Assembly (NCBI GenBank): GCA_013288285.1
Contig: JABDCE010000005.1
Coordinates: forward strand, 1 to 57,362
DNA from: Bacteroidota bacterium
Lineage (GTDB): Bacteria; Bacteroidota; Bacteroidia; Chitinophagales; Chitinophagaceae
Reading direction: 5' to 3'
Length of the DNA stretch: 57,362 nucleotides
Part shown: one piece after another, positions 42,890 through 52,454 of the stretch
Numbering within the stretch: position 1 is the stretch's first letter
How the letters are laid out: each line of letters opens with the position of its first letter
Translations under genes and position numbers: made by a program
The notes under the pieces: generated by a model
Databases searched by the model: none
The model's input: only the letters and a program-made list of their open reading frames with translations
What the model was told of the DNA's origin: nothing

Positions 42890-45598
42890 ATGATCCTGCG
42901 CGGTAAATTTATTTCAAAATTTCCATCAATGCGTTGCTTTACATACTGTATGGCAACCATTTTTATATTCTTTATAACAAATGCAGGATATTGTCAATCA
43001 GAAAAATCTGGTAATATAAATGCGCTTACGAGCTCAAAAGACAGTGTAAGATCAGACACCGGAGTGGTGGTGAAAGACAGCATTGGAAAAGACAGTGTAT
43101 CATTAAATGACTCGTTAAAAAACCGAAAACAAGCCAGCATTTCGGATACATCGAAAAGTAGACAAATTGAGGCACAGCTGGGGATAAAAATATCGAAAGA
43201 CGCTTTGCCGTCTATTGTCAAATCAGAGTCGAAAGACTCTGCGGTGATGGATGTGCAGCACAATCTTTTTTACCTGTATGGAAAAGCCCAGGTAAACTAT
43301 GAAGACCTGCAACTGAATGCCGGGCAGATAGTCTATGCGCAATCCAGTAACGTAGTATCAGCGGCACCGTACCAGGCTGTGAAGGACACAACGGAGAAGG
43401 AAACTTTTTCGCAGGGGAAAGAGAAGTTCACTTACGATTCGCTCCAGTATAATTTCAAGAGCAAGCGAGCCATTGTAAGGAATGTGCATTCGCAATACGG
43501 GGAAGGATTTGTGTACAGCGAGCAGGTGAAAAGAAATCCTGACCAGACCATTTATGGAGCGCGAAGCGTGTATACTACGTGTGCGCTGGATACGCCGCAC
43601 TTCGGGATATATGCAGACCGGATAAAGGTTATACCCGGAAAGGTAATTATATCGGGTGCGGCCAACCTGCGAATAGAAGGCATACCCACGCCCATATTCC
43701 TGCCGTTTGGGTTGTTCCCGGTATCCGAGAAACAGAAATCGGGATTTATCCTGCCTACGTATACTATAGAAGAGTCGCGCGGGCTGGGGCTGATAAACGG
43801 AGGATACTACGTGTATATAAATGATCATGCAGACTTGCTTACGGAGTCGAATGTATATACGAAGGGAAGCTATGGGGTGACGGGCATTAGCAATTACAGC
43901 GACATCTATCATTACAGCGGGACAGTAAACCTTTCTTATGCCTATAATAAAACGGGCGAGGATTTTGAACCGGGCGCCAGCGTGACCAAAGATTTTATGC
44001 TGAACTGGCGCCACCAGTCGGATGCGAAGTCGGTACCAGGCCAGAGCTTCAATGCATCTGTGCAGGTGGGTACGTCGTCTTATTATTCCAATAACAGCCC
44101 TGACCCCAACCAGATATTGCAGAACCAATACCAATCGAATATCAGTTATTCAAAAAACTGGATGGGCACCCCGTTCGGATTAACGATAAGCGCACTGCAC
44201 AACCAGAATACAGCTACAAAACAGATCAACGTGACGCTGCCGGATATCAACTTTCATGTGACTCAGATAAATCCTTTTCAGAGCAAGAGTGAAGTAGGTA
44301 CGCACTGGTATGATAAGATAACCACCAGCTATACAGTAGACGCGCTGAACAGAGCTACTTTTTACGATAGTACGTTCAATAAATTATCTTCAAGTAATTT
44401 CCTATGGGGAGTGCACCATTCAGTCCCGGTAAGCGCCTCTTACACAGTATTGAGGTATATAAACATGTCGTTCAGCGCCAACTATAATGAGTACTGGGTG
44501 AATGACCATCTGATTCAGCAGTATAGTACTACCGACCGGAAAATAGATAGTGTAGACAATAGTGGTTTTTATACTTCCCGGGAGTTTGATGCCGGCGTCA
44601 ATTTCTCGACACGTATATATGGTATGAAGTTGTTTAAGAAAGGAAACCTGCGCGGAATACGTCACGTGATGACACCCTCTATCGGGTTTACGTACCATCC
44701 TGACTTCGGTGCATCACCGTTCAATTATTATTATAAACAGTATACCGACAGCTTACGCAACTATGTATACAACACGCCTTATGTTAACTCTATAGTGGGC
44801 ACACCACCTTTGGGTAAATCGGGGAGTGTGAACTATGCCCTGAATAACAACCTGCAGATAAAAGTGAAGTCATCGAAAGACACCGTGACCGGCCTGAAAA
44901 ATGTGACGCTGATAGACGCATTTGGCGTGTCGGGCAGTTACAATGCTGCCGCAGATTCTTTTAGGTGGAGCAACCTGGCTGTGAACTTCCGAACGAATGT
45001 GCTGGACAAGGTGAACATCAGTTCGTCGGCATCGTATAGCCCGTATGCATTCAATTATGATCTGGGCCGACAGGTGCAGCAAACTATGGAGGATGCAGGG
45101 CAGGGGTTGGCGAGATTTACATCCGCGAACGTGGCTATAGGTTCCAACTTTCACTCCAAGCCCAGCGGGGGAGCGAATAACCCTACCAATAGCGAAGAGT
45201 ATGCGCGGGTGATGCGTAATGCGGGTTATAACGATTACGTTGATTTTAATATCCCATGGAGCTTTAACTTCAGCTATTCCCTTACCGATAACAGAAACTA
45301 TTCTCCTTATTCTAAACGGGACACCTTTGTACTGAGCCAGACGCTGACCTTCCAGGGCGAACTGCAGGTGACCAAGAGATGGAAGCTGAATGTGACCAGC
45401 GGTTATAATTTCGATTACAAACAGCTAACGCTGACATCTATAGATGTATACCGTGACCTGCACTGCTGGGCGATGCACCTGCAAACGATACCATTCGGGC
45501 CTCGTAAAAGCTTTACATTTACCCTTAATGTAAAATCTGCGATATTACAGGACCTGAAACTGATGAAGCGGCGAGATTACCGCGATTCGCCGAATTAG
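42890..45598 (+). CDS. LptD-like outer membrane LPS assembly protein
   Basis: 902 aa; the ATG at 42929 gives a better signal peptide (MRCFTYCMATIFIFFITNAGYCQ) than that at 42890. A Ser/Asp-rich linker precedes an OstA/LptA-like jelly-roll (~120-250: AVMDVQHNLFYLYGKAQVNYEDLQLNAGQIVY ... SQYGEGFVYSEQVKRN). The C-terminal ~600 residues form a large beta-barrel (many alternating strands, SPYAFNYDLG, FTFTLNVKSAILQDLKLMKRRDYR). This is the Bacteroidota LptD-like family, which should work with the LptE-like lipoprotein at 20375. The barrel is divergent from E. coli LptD and the disulphide Cys pattern is not apparent. Confidence 0.82.
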   Translation: MILRGKFISKFPSMRCFTYCMATIFIFFITNAGYCQSEKSGNINALTSSKDSVRSDTGVVVKDSIGKDSVSLNDSLKNRKQASISDTSKSRQIEAQLGIKISKDALPSIVKSESKDSAVMDVQHNLFYLYGKAQVNYEDLQLNAGQIVYAQSSNVVSAAPYQAVKDTTEKETFSQGKEKFTYDSLQYNFKSKRAIVRNVHSQYGEGFVYSEQVKRNPDQTIYGARSVYTTCALDTPHFGIYADRIKVIPGKVIISGAANLRIEGIPTPIFLPFGLFPVSEKQKSGFILPTYTIEESRGLGLINGGYYVYINDHADLLTESNVYTKGSYGVTGISNYSDIYHYSGTVNLSYAYNKTGEDFEPGASVTKDFMLNWRHQSDAKSVPGQSFNASVQVGTSSYYSNNSPDPNQILQNQYQSNISYSKNWMGTPFGLTISALHNQNTATKQINVTLPDINFHVTQINPFQSKSEVGTHWYDKITTSYTVDALNRATFYDSTFNKLSSSNFLWGVHHSVPVSASYTVLRYINMSFSANYNEYWVNDHLIQQYSTTDRKIDSVDNSGFYTSREFDAGVNFSTRIYGMKLFKKGNLRGIRHVMTPSIGFTYHPDFGASPFNYYYKQYTDSLRNYVYNTPYVNSIVGTPPLGKSGSVNYALNNNLQIKVKSSKDTVTGLKNVTLIDAFGVSGSYNAAADSFRWSNLAVNFRTNVLDKVNISSSASYSPYAFNYDLGRQVQQTMEDAGQGLARFTSANVAIGSNFHSKPSGGANNPTNSEEYARVMRNAGYNDYVDFNIPWSFNFSYSLTDNRNYSPYSKRDTFVLSQTLTFQGELQVTKRWKLNVTSGYNFDYKQLTLTSIDVYRDLHCWAMHLQTIPFGPRKSFTFTLNVKSAILQDLKLMKRRDYRDSPN

Positions 45599-45697
45599 CA
45601 AATACAACTAAATCAAATATCGAACCGTTTTTACTTTTTGCCGCCCAATTGATTAATTTCGCGTTTCTCTGAATCTTAATAATAATAAATCATACTT

Positions 45698-47044
45698 ATG
45701 GCGATCGTTGATCTTGTAATGCCCAAAATGGGCGAAAGCATAATGGAGGCTACTGTGCTGAAATGGCATAAGGCGCCCGGCGACCATGTGAAAATGGACG
45801 AAACATTGCTGGATATAGCCACAGATAAGGTAGACAGTGAAGTGCCCTCTACAACAGCCGGCGTGATCACTGAACTGCTATACAAGGTAAATGATGTGGT
45901 GCCGGTAGGGGCAGTGATAGCAAGGATAGACGCAGGCGGTGCAGCACAGGCCACTGTAGCGGCACCTACGCCGCAACCAGCGCAAAACATACCTGCACCG
46001 CCTGTAGCGGCGGCAGTGCAATACCAGGCAGCACCTGCACCTGTAGTGGCTGCCAGCGGAGGCGCACGCTTTTACTCGCCACTGGTGCTGAATATAGCTG
46101 GCCAGGAAGGCGTAGGGATGGCAGAACTGGAGACCATACCCGGAACCGGTAATGAAGGAAGGGTAACCAAGAAGGATATACTGAACTATGTGGCCAACCG
46201 TGGAGGCGCGGCTGCGGCACCACAGGCTACACAGCCTGTAGCAGCACCGGCACCAGTTGCGGCTGCTCCTGTACCAGCACCTGCCGTGCAGCAGGCTCCG
46301 GCTTATGTGCCTGCGCCATCTGTAGCGGCGAGCGGAAATGTAGAGATAATAGAAATGGACCGTATGCGTAAGCTGATAGCCGAGCATATGGTGCGCAGCA
46401 AAGCCACCTCGCCACACGTGACCAGCTTTACAGAGGCCGACGTGACCAACATCGTGAAATGGCGGGAAAAGATGAAGGGCCCGTATGAGCAGAAATATGG
46501 CGAAAAGATCACCTATACGCCGATATTCTTTGAAGCAATAGTGAACTGCATCCGCAAATACCCGCTGATCAATTGCAGCCTAGACGGGGACAAGATCATA
46601 CTGAAAAAGGATATAAACATAGGTATGGCCACTGCGCTGCCTAGCGGTAACCTGATAGTGCCTGTAATAAAGAACGCAGACACCAAGAATCTGCTGGGGC
46701 TGACCAAGGATGTAAATGCACTGGCCAATGCTGCGCGCAATAACAAGCTAAAAGTAGATGATACGCAGGGCGGTACATTTACTGTGACCAATGTAGGCAC
46801 TTTCGGGAGCCTGATGGGCACTCCTATCATCAACCAACCGCAGGTAGCTATACTGGCAGTAGGGGTGATAAAGAAGCGTCCGGTGGTAATGGAGACTGCT
46901 GATGGTGATGTGATAGCTATACGCCACATGATGTATTTGTCGCTGAGTTATGATCACCGTATAGTGGACGGATCGCTGGGCGCCAGCTTCCTTACAGCGG
47001 TAGCTAATGAACTGGAAGCATTTGACCGGAACAGAGACCTTTAA
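45698..47044 (+). CDS. 2-oxo acid dehydrogenase E2 (dihydrolipoamide acyltransferase)
   Basis: 448 aa with the three E2 parts. Lipoyl domain 1-80 with the lipoylated Lys44 in IATDKVDSE; Ala/Pro/Val-rich linker; E3/E1-binding domain ~125-165 (YSPLVLNIAGQEGVGMAELETIPGTGNEGRVTKKDIL); catalytic domain ~210-448 (RMRKLIAEHMVRSKATSPHVTSFTEADVT ... YDHRIVDGSLG with His420 and Asp424). It transfers an acyl group from lipoate to CoA. Whether it belongs to pyruvate, 2-oxoglutarate or branched-chain dehydrogenase is not settled here; the TEADVTN segment is shared by the branched-chain/2-oxoglutarate types. A strong terminator follows. Confidence 0.9.
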   Translation: MAIVDLVMPKMGESIMEATVLKWHKAPGDHVKMDETLLDIATDKVDSEVPSTTAGVITELLYKVNDVVPVGAVIARIDAGGAAQATVAAPTPQPAQNIPAPPVAAAVQYQAAPAPVVAASGGARFYSPLVLNIAGQEGVGMAELETIPGTGNEGRVTKKDILNYVANRGGAAAAPQATQPVAAPAPVAAAPVPAPAVQQAPAYVPAPSVAASGNVEIIEMDRMRKLIAEHMVRSKATSPHVTSFTEADVTNIVKWREKMKGPYEQKYGEKITYTPIFFEAIVNCIRKYPLINCSLDGDKIILKKDINIGMATALPSGNLIVPVIKNADTKNLLGLTKDVNALANAARNNKLKVDDTQGGTFTVTNVGTFGSLMGTPIINQPQVAILAVGVIKKRPVVMETADGDVIAIRHMMYLSLSYDHRIVDGSLGASFLTAVANELEAFDRNRDL

Positions 47045-47706
47045 TACTGACGCATTTCAGCACATTTTCTTTCCAAAAAAATAAAAAACAGAGCCTGCAA
47101 TATTTTTGCAGGCTCTGTTCATTTATGCGCTTGCAGCAGACATACGGTGTTCCTGTTTTACGTAGAAAAAACGGATAAAAAAAATGATTTTAAAATCAAT
47201 TTTTTTTCGGTAAAAAAAATGTACATTACATTGCTGGTTAGACGGTGAGTGAGTAATAATGAGTAGTGCGCCGGATAATAAAAGCCTTGAAGATGCGCTC
47301 CTGTAGCAGGTTTCGAAAGACCGGATATTGAATTTCTGAAGAGAAAATAAAAAATAAAACATCAAGGCAACACAGTTGTACAGATTTATCCGGAAATAAC
47401 TTCGTGCAGCAAAAATATTTCCGAACATGCCAACCCTCAATCTGTAAGTTTTGGTAAACAAACAATAGCGAAACAATTTTTTTTTTCAACAAAATGTTAG
47501 CAATTTCGTCCTCCTGCTTTTAAATAGGTGGAAAGAAGAAAAAGAGAATAAAAAAGAGTTGCGGAGTACGGCAGAGGAATAAAAAAAAGAGCAGGAAATG
47601 ACAATGCGCTGTAAGTGAAAATTGGAATTTGTCATGAAGTAAAAATGGTCACTTGCGTTGCTGATTTTAAAAATTTTGAATAACCTGATGAACGTTGTTT
47701 CATAAT
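47045..47706. other. Long AT-rich region before dnaA
   Basis: About 660 bp without a convincing gene. Apart from the terminator at 47087-47119 it is AT-rich with many A and T runs. A near-match to a DnaA box (TATGGATAA, one mismatch to TGTGGATAA) covers the dnaA start codon at 47705-47713, and TTATCCGGA at 47387 is a poorer match. This may be dnaA's promoter and autoregulatory region; I see no cluster of boxes that would establish an origin of replication here. Confidence 0.4.
47087..47119 (+). terminator. Strong rho-independent terminator after the E2 gene
   Basis: AACAGAGCCTGCAA (47087-47100) pairs without mismatch with TTGCAGGCTCTGTT (47106-47119) around TATTT: a 14-bp perfect stem, with A-rich DNA before and CATTTAT after it. 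It may work in both directions. Confidence 0.9.
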
Positions 47707-49185
47707 ATGGATAAACATCTTTACAATACTACTAACAATGTTTTAACCGAAGCAGAACAACTATGGGAAAAATGTTTGAATATCATAAAGGACAATGTTA
47801 ACTGGCGGACATACCAGACATGGTTCGAGCCGGTAAAAGCGGTAGGGCTGAATGACAATGTGCTGACGTTGCAGGTACCCAGCCAGTTTTTTTATGAGTG
47901 GCTTGAAGAACATTATGTAGAACTTTTAGGAAAGACCATAAAGAGAGTTTTAGGCAGGGTAGGGCGCCTGGAGTACCGGATCATGATGGAGAATAACTCA
48001 TCGCAACGGAACCCGGCGTCAATAAATATGCCCGGCAGTACGCATCCGAAACCGCTGAAGGATAATAACTATGTAGACATGCCGCTGAAATGGGATGATC
48101 CGCATAATATAAAGACGCCGTATGCCATACCGGGCCTGAAGCGCATGCAGATAGACCCGCAATTGAATGGCAACTACATATTTGAAAACTATGTAGAGGG
48201 TGATTGTAACCGTGTAGCACGTTCCGCCGGGATACATGTGGCACAGAAGCCGGGAGCTACCTCTTTTAACCCGCTGGTAATATATGGCGGCGTGGGATGG
48301 GGCAAAACGCACCTGGTGCAGGCGATAGGCAATGAGGTGCGCAGACTGCACCCCAATAAGTCTGTACTGTATGTAAGCGCTGAGAAGTTCATTAACCAGT
48401 TCATAGATCACTCCAAGAATAATGAAGTAAATGATTTTATCCATTTCTACCAGCTGATAGATGTGCTGATAATGGATGATATTCATTTGTTTGTTTCTGC
48501 ACTGAAGACGCAGGATGTATTCTTTGCTATATTCAATCACCTGCACCAGAGCGGAAAGCAGATAATACTTACGAGCGATACTGCGCCCCGTGATATGGAA
48601 GGTATGCAGGAACGCCTGCTGAGTCGTTTTCGCTGGGGACTTAACGCAGATATACAGGCACCTGACTTTGAAACCCGCAAGGCCATACTACAAGTGAAGA
48701 TGCGGCAGGAAGGGCTGGAAATACCGGAAGAGGTGGTGCGGTATATAGCCTATAACATACAGAGTAATGTGCGGGAGCTGGAAGGGGCGCTGATAGCACT
48801 GTTTGCACAGGCTACACTGAATAAGAAAGAGATAGACATAGACTTGGCTAAGCGGGTGATGAAGAACTTTGTGAAGACGGCTGCCAGGGAAATGACCATA
48901 GAGAATATCCAGAAACTGGTATGCGATTACTACCATGTGTCGTATGACCGGCTGCTGACGAAAACACGTAAGCGCGAGGTGGTGCTGGCGCGGCAGATAA
49001 CGATGTACTTTGCCAAGAAGTTTACGAAGCAATCGCTGAAGACGATAGGGGACCATTTCGGGGGGTTTGACCATACTACGGTGATACACTCTTGCCAGAC
49101 GGTGGAAAACCTGATGGAAACAGATACAGAGTATAAAGAAAACCTGCTGGAGATACAGCAAAAGGTGCAACTGGCCGCTATATAG
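47707..49185 (+). CDS. dnaA: Chromosomal replication initiator protein DnaA
   Basis: The ATG at 47707 gives 492 aa; the frame four codons longer begins with TTG. Domain I (~15-85) contains LWEKCLNIIKDNVNWRTYQTWFEPVKAV. A linker follows. The AAA+ domain has Walker A (GGVGWGKTHLV), Walker B (VLIMDDIHLF) and sensor 1 (IILTSD). The C-terminal DnaA-box-binding helix-turn-helix holds the FGGFDHTTVIHSCQTV signature. DnaA-ATP opens the origin at its 9-bp boxes. The near-box covering its own start suggests autoregulation. No dnaN/recF/gyrB lies next to it, unlike in many Firmicutes and Proteobacteria, as is common in this phylum. Confidence 0.97.
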   Translation: MDKHLYNTTNNVLTEAEQLWEKCLNIIKDNVNWRTYQTWFEPVKAVGLNDNVLTLQVPSQFFYEWLEEHYVELLGKTIKRVLGRVGRLEYRIMMENNSSQRNPASINMPGSTHPKPLKDNNYVDMPLKWDDPHNIKTPYAIPGLKRMQIDPQLNGNYIFENYVEGDCNRVARSAGIHVAQKPGATSFNPLVIYGGVGWGKTHLVQAIGNEVRRLHPNKSVLYVSAEKFINQFIDHSKNNEVNDFIHFYQLIDVLIMDDIHLFVSALKTQDVFFAIFNHLHQSGKQIILTSDTAPRDMEGMQERLLSRFRWGLNADIQAPDFETRKAILQVKMRQEGLEIPEEVVRYIAYNIQSNVRELEGALIALFAQATLNKKEIDIDLAKRVMKNFVKTAAREMTIENIQKLVCDYYHVSYDRLLTKTRKREVVLARQITMYFAKKFTKQSLKTIGDHFGGFDHTTVIHSCQTVENLMETDTEYKENLLEIQQKVQLAAI

Positions 49186-49325
49186 CCACGGCGGTACATG
49201 GTAACAAGATAAATGTAAGATTTTAGTGCATTTGCACATTTTCAATTTGCACATTTGCGCATTATCATTACCTTTGCAGTCCCTTAAAAAGGAAAAATAA
49301 CAAGTGAGCGTAGTTTACGCTTAAA

Positions 49326-49414
49326 GGTGAGGTGGGAGAGTGGCCGAATCCAATAGTTTGCTAAACTGTCGTACGCCTTAAAGTGTACCGCGAGTTCGAA
49401 TCTCGCCCTCACCG
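49326..49414 (+). tRNA. tRNA-Ser (anticodon GCU)
   Basis: The acceptor arms GGTGAGG (49326-49332) and CCTCACC (49407-49413) pair, with discriminator G. The anticodon loop TTGCTAA contains GCT, reading AGC and AGU. A long variable arm (GTCGTACGCCTTAAAGTGTACCG) and the T-loop TTCGAAT complete a class II serine tRNA. CCA is not encoded. Confidence 0.93.
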
Positions 49415-49475
49415 CTTAGAAGTTTTTGAAGTACCGGAAATAGTGAACGGCATGTTCACTTGTTTTAAAAAGGAT

Positions 49476-49550
<75 letters not shown>

Positions 49551-49555
49551 TGATT

Positions 49556-49589
49556 AAGCTCAATAGATTAATTTCTATTGGGCTTTTTT
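49556..49589 (+). terminator. Terminator after the tRNA pair
   Basis: AAGCTCAATAGA pairs with TCTATTGGGCTT, followed by TTTT: a classic rho-independent terminator 6 bp after tRNA-Pro. Confidence 0.88.
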
Positions 49590-49650
49590 CATGCGTCAAA
49601 CGCACGTTCAGTCTTGAAAAAAATACCTAATTTCATCAAAATAAATAGCT

Positions 49651-50211
49651 ATGAGAAAGCTGATATTTGGCATAAACCTGACTATAGATGGCTGCTGCGA
49701 CCATACCAAAGGGAAAGGTAATGATGAAGTCCATGAATACTTTGCACAGCTAATGCGGGATGCGGACACACTGCTGTATGGCCGTAAAACCTATGAGCTG
49801 ATGATACCCTTCTGGCCCGATGTTGCAAAAGACCAATCGGGGTCTTCAAAGGCAATAAGCGATTTTGCAGATGCATTTGCTTCCATAGATAATATTGTTG
49901 TCTGCTCGCGAACGCTGGACAAGGTGGACGGAAAGAATACAAGCATCATAAGCGGAAACCTGGAGGAAGAAATACTAAAGCTGAAACAGCAACCGGGCGG
50001 AAATATTTCCACAGGTGGCGTGGACATTCCCTCGCAGCTTATAGCTCTGGGCCTTGTAGATGAATATCATTTCGTCGTTCAGCCGATAGTGGCCGGAGCG
50101 GGAAGACGCTTTTTAGACGACATTAACTTACCGGAAAGCGTGCAATTAATACTTGTGGATTCAAAGGTCTTTGAGTCAGGATATGTTGCGCTAAAGTATT
50201 TGAAACAGTGA
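49651..50211 (+). CDS. Dihydrofolate reductase family protein (RibD C-terminal-like)
   Basis: 186 aa of the DHFR-like/RibD_C superfamily that uses NADPH. Features: N-terminal strand RKLIFGINLTIDG, then LLYGRKTYELM with the conserved YGRKT nucleotide-site signature, NIVVCSRTLDKV, ISTGGVDIPSQLIALGLVDEYHFVVQPIVAGAGRRFL, and the closing VFESGYVALKYL. The YGR.T..LM and GLVDE motifs are typical of the small stand-alone members; the physiological substrate is unknown. It lies between tRNA-Pro and two degraded tRNA-Pro-like fragments and may have been brought in at that site. Confidence 0.88.
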   Translation: MRKLIFGINLTIDGCCDHTKGKGNDEVHEYFAQLMRDADTLLYGRKTYELMIPFWPDVAKDQSGSSKAISDFADAFASIDNIVVCSRTLDKVDGKNTSIISGNLEEEILKLKQQPGGNISTGGVDIPSQLIALGLVDEYHFVVQPIVAGAGRRFLDDINLPESVQLILVDSKVFESGYVALKYLKQ

Positions 50212-50232
50212 CTTATTGTAGTAGCTCCACGC

Positions 50233-50258
50233 CACCTGGTTCTGGACCAGGGGTGTCG
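50233..50258 (+). other. Degraded tRNA-Pro-like fragment (anticodon arm)
   Basis: CACCTGGTTCTGGACCAGGGGTGTCG is nearly the same as CACCTGGTTTGGGACCAGGGGG of tRNA-Pro at 49500-49521, with a changed anticodon loop (TTCTGGA). Acceptor and D arms are missing, so it cannot be a working tRNA. Confidence 0.6.
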
Positions 50259-50304
50259 TCGGCGGAGAAGCTTAGCAGCAATGCCAGGCTTTTTGTTTTT
50301 ATAC

Positions 50305-50358
50305 GTAGCGCACCTGGTCTGGCCCCAACCGTAGGTCGGGGGGCAGGTTCGAATCATG
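50305..50358 (+). other. Degraded tRNA-Pro-like fragment (D-arm end to T arm)
   Basis: GTAGCGCACCTGGT followed after a diverged middle by GGCAGGTTCGAATC lines up with tRNA-Pro (GTAGCGCACCTGGTTTGGG ... GCAGGTTCGAATCCTG). The acceptor stem is gone. This 50212-50508 stretch contains no gene; the two fragments are its only recognisable content. Confidence 0.6.
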
Positions 50359-50508
50359 TTTGGGATCAAGCAGTAATTCACACACTTGCTGCCGCCTACG
50401 CTGCTACTGATGGTATAGTTTATCGCCAACGCAGGAGGCAGATACCATTAACAGGGGCAAAACACTTTGTATTGTGGAAGTATGTACCTTTAGAATATAA
50501 GATGGCTT

Positions 50509-52371
50509 ATGAAATTTTTTTTAATAGTTCTGGTTTTACTACCCATTTTCACTCAGGCGCAGATCATTACCACAATAGCTGGAACCGGAATAGCTGGTTG
50601 TACAGGAGACGGTGGGCCGGCAACTATAGCCACCCTTGATTACCATAATGGAGTTGCTGTGGATGGAGCAGGCAATGTGTACTTAGCGACGCCAGGTTGT
50701 GCGAGTATCCGGAAAGTAAGTACTTCTGGTATCATTACTACGATTGCGGGAGGAACGAGTATTGGTTTCGGTGGCGATGGCGGACCTGCCACAGCAGCAA
50801 GGTTATTCGAACCATGGAGTTTGGCCTCGGATAGTATCGGGAATATTTATATTGCGGATTATGGCAACAGCCGCATCCGTAAAGTAAATACGGCGGGCAT
50901 CATCAATACTATTGCCGGTGTTGGAGGCGTATCCGGTTTTTACGGTGATAATGGCCCTGCTACAGCATCTACAGTTATCGACCCTGAAGGGGTAGCTGTT
51001 GATGGTATAGGTAATGTGTATATTACTGAAGCAGGCAACCATCGTATCCGGAAAGTAAATTCAGCCGGCATTATCACCACAATTGCCGGAAATGGAACAC
51101 TTGGCTACACTGGTGATGGTGGGCCGGCAACTGCAGCGCAGATAAGCCTGCCCTTGGGTATATGCCTGGATGGTCCAGGTAATGTTTATTTCACAGATGG
51201 AAATAACAATTGTGTACGTAAAATCAGCACTTCCGGCATCATTACTACAATTGCAGGAACGGGAACTGCAGGTTATAGTGGCGATGGAGGCCCTGCCATC
51301 CTGGCTAAATTAAATGCTCCCTGGGGAGTATTCGCTGATGCTTCCGAGGGGAATGTATATATTAACGATAATAATCGTCTCCGTAAAATAGATGGCGCGG
51401 GAATTATTACCACTATAGCCGGAACAGGAACTGCGGGATTTAGTGGTGACGGAGGCCCTGCAATTGCCGCACAATTTAGTGGAAACAGCGGGTTGGCCCG
51501 CGACTGCGGCGGGAATTTTTATATCGGGGATTGGGCTAACAACCGCACACGTAAGATCACCTATGCCCATGCTCCTTACTTTACAGCGGGAAGCCATAGC
51601 CTTATGATATGCGAAAATTCAGGAGCCGTTTCCATTAATGCGCTGCTTTCGGTAATGGATGTTGACACCTTGCAAACGCTTGACTGGAGTGTTGTCACCT
51701 CTGCTATACATGGGATAGTTGCAGCATCTTATAGTTCATTGACAACCGGTGGCCTTGTTACTCCCACTGGTTTGTTTTATAAACCCGACTCAAATTATAT
51801 CGGTAATGATTCATTTACTGTTTTGGTGAGCCGTTGCGGATACCTATCGGCAACTGTTACTATTTATGTTGCCGTTAATCCGCGACCGGTGGTAAATGCT
51901 ATAAATGGCCCGGATAGTGTTTGTGCCAACGTTGGAACAATTACATTGTCCAACTCAACAGCAGGCGGCGTCTGGAGCGCTTCCGGACCGGTCTCCATAG
52001 GTGCGTCTACAGGTGTTGTTACCGGCATAACAGCGGGTATGGCTAATATCAGCTATACGGTGACCATTTCGGGATGCAGTACCGTTGTAGGGTTTCCGGT
52101 AATGGTCGTTGTTTGTTCGAGCGATGAGACTTCTCCCTACCTCTCCATTGGTGGAGAACTGATTGTTTATCCGAATCCTGCGGGTGATGTATTGAATATT
52201 AAGACTTCAAATAAAATAAAGAGTGTTGTAATCATGAACCTTATTGAGCAAATCGTTTATGACCATACTTACGACACTGGAAAAGTATCAGTGAATATAT
52301 CCAATCTACCTAAGGGCCTGTACCTCGTGAGGATAAATGGTACCGAAGTGAGGAAGTTTGTGAAGGAGTAG
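50509..52371 (+). CDS. NHL-repeat secreted protein with Ig-like domain and T9SS type A tail
   Basis: 620 aa, signal peptide MKFFLIVLVLLPIFTQAQ. Residues ~19-350 contain six NHL repeats (IITTIAGTGTAGYSGDGGPA pattern, then GNVYFTD or similar). Residues ~355-455 are a strand-rich domain (SLMICENSGAVSINALLSVMDVDT). A PKD/Ig-like module follows (RPVVNAINGPDSVCANVGTITLSNSTAGGVW). The C-terminal tail (LIVYPNPAGDVLNI ... GLYLVRINGTEVRKFVKE) sends it through T9SS. Compared with the 39725 protein it carries an extra ~190 residues before the tail. Next-gene paralogue at 53056. Confidence 0.87.
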   Translation: MKFFLIVLVLLPIFTQAQIITTIAGTGIAGCTGDGGPATIATLDYHNGVAVDGAGNVYLATPGCASIRKVSTSGIITTIAGGTSIGFGGDGGPATAARLFEPWSLASDSIGNIYIADYGNSRIRKVNTAGIINTIAGVGGVSGFYGDNGPATASTVIDPEGVAVDGIGNVYITEAGNHRIRKVNSAGIITTIAGNGTLGYTGDGGPATAAQISLPLGICLDGPGNVYFTDGNNNCVRKISTSGIITTIAGTGTAGYSGDGGPAILAKLNAPWGVFADASEGNVYINDNNRLRKIDGAGIITTIAGTGTAGFSGDGGPAIAAQFSGNSGLARDCGGNFYIGDWANNRTRKITYAHAPYFTAGSHSLMICENSGAVSINALLSVMDVDTLQTLDWSVVTSAIHGIVAASYSSLTTGGLVTPTGLFYKPDSNYIGNDSFTVLVSRCGYLSATVTIYVAVNPRPVVNAINGPDSVCANVGTITLSNSTAGGVWSASGPVSIGASTGVVTGITAGMANISYTVTISGCSTVVGFPVMVVVCSSDETSPYLSIGGELIVYPNPAGDVLNIKTSNKIKSVVIMNLIEQIVYDHTYDTGKVSVNISNLPKGLYLVRINGTEVRKFVKE

Positions 52372-52454
52372 TCTGTAAATCTCAGTAATGTGATTTAATT
52401 GACTGTTTTCCTCAGATCATGTTCGGGCTATGATCTATTTTTTGTATTAAACGC

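Noticed and set aside
43358-44134. 258-codon - strand frame opposite the LptD-like gene
   Set aside because: A shadow of the barrel-coding gene; no domain and a basic, Arg/Tyr/Ile-rich composition typical of antisense frames.
47045-47706. Origin of replication next to dnaA
   Set aside because: Only one close DnaA-box-like site was seen, at the dnaA start codon. Without a box cluster or strand-skew data, an origin is not supported.
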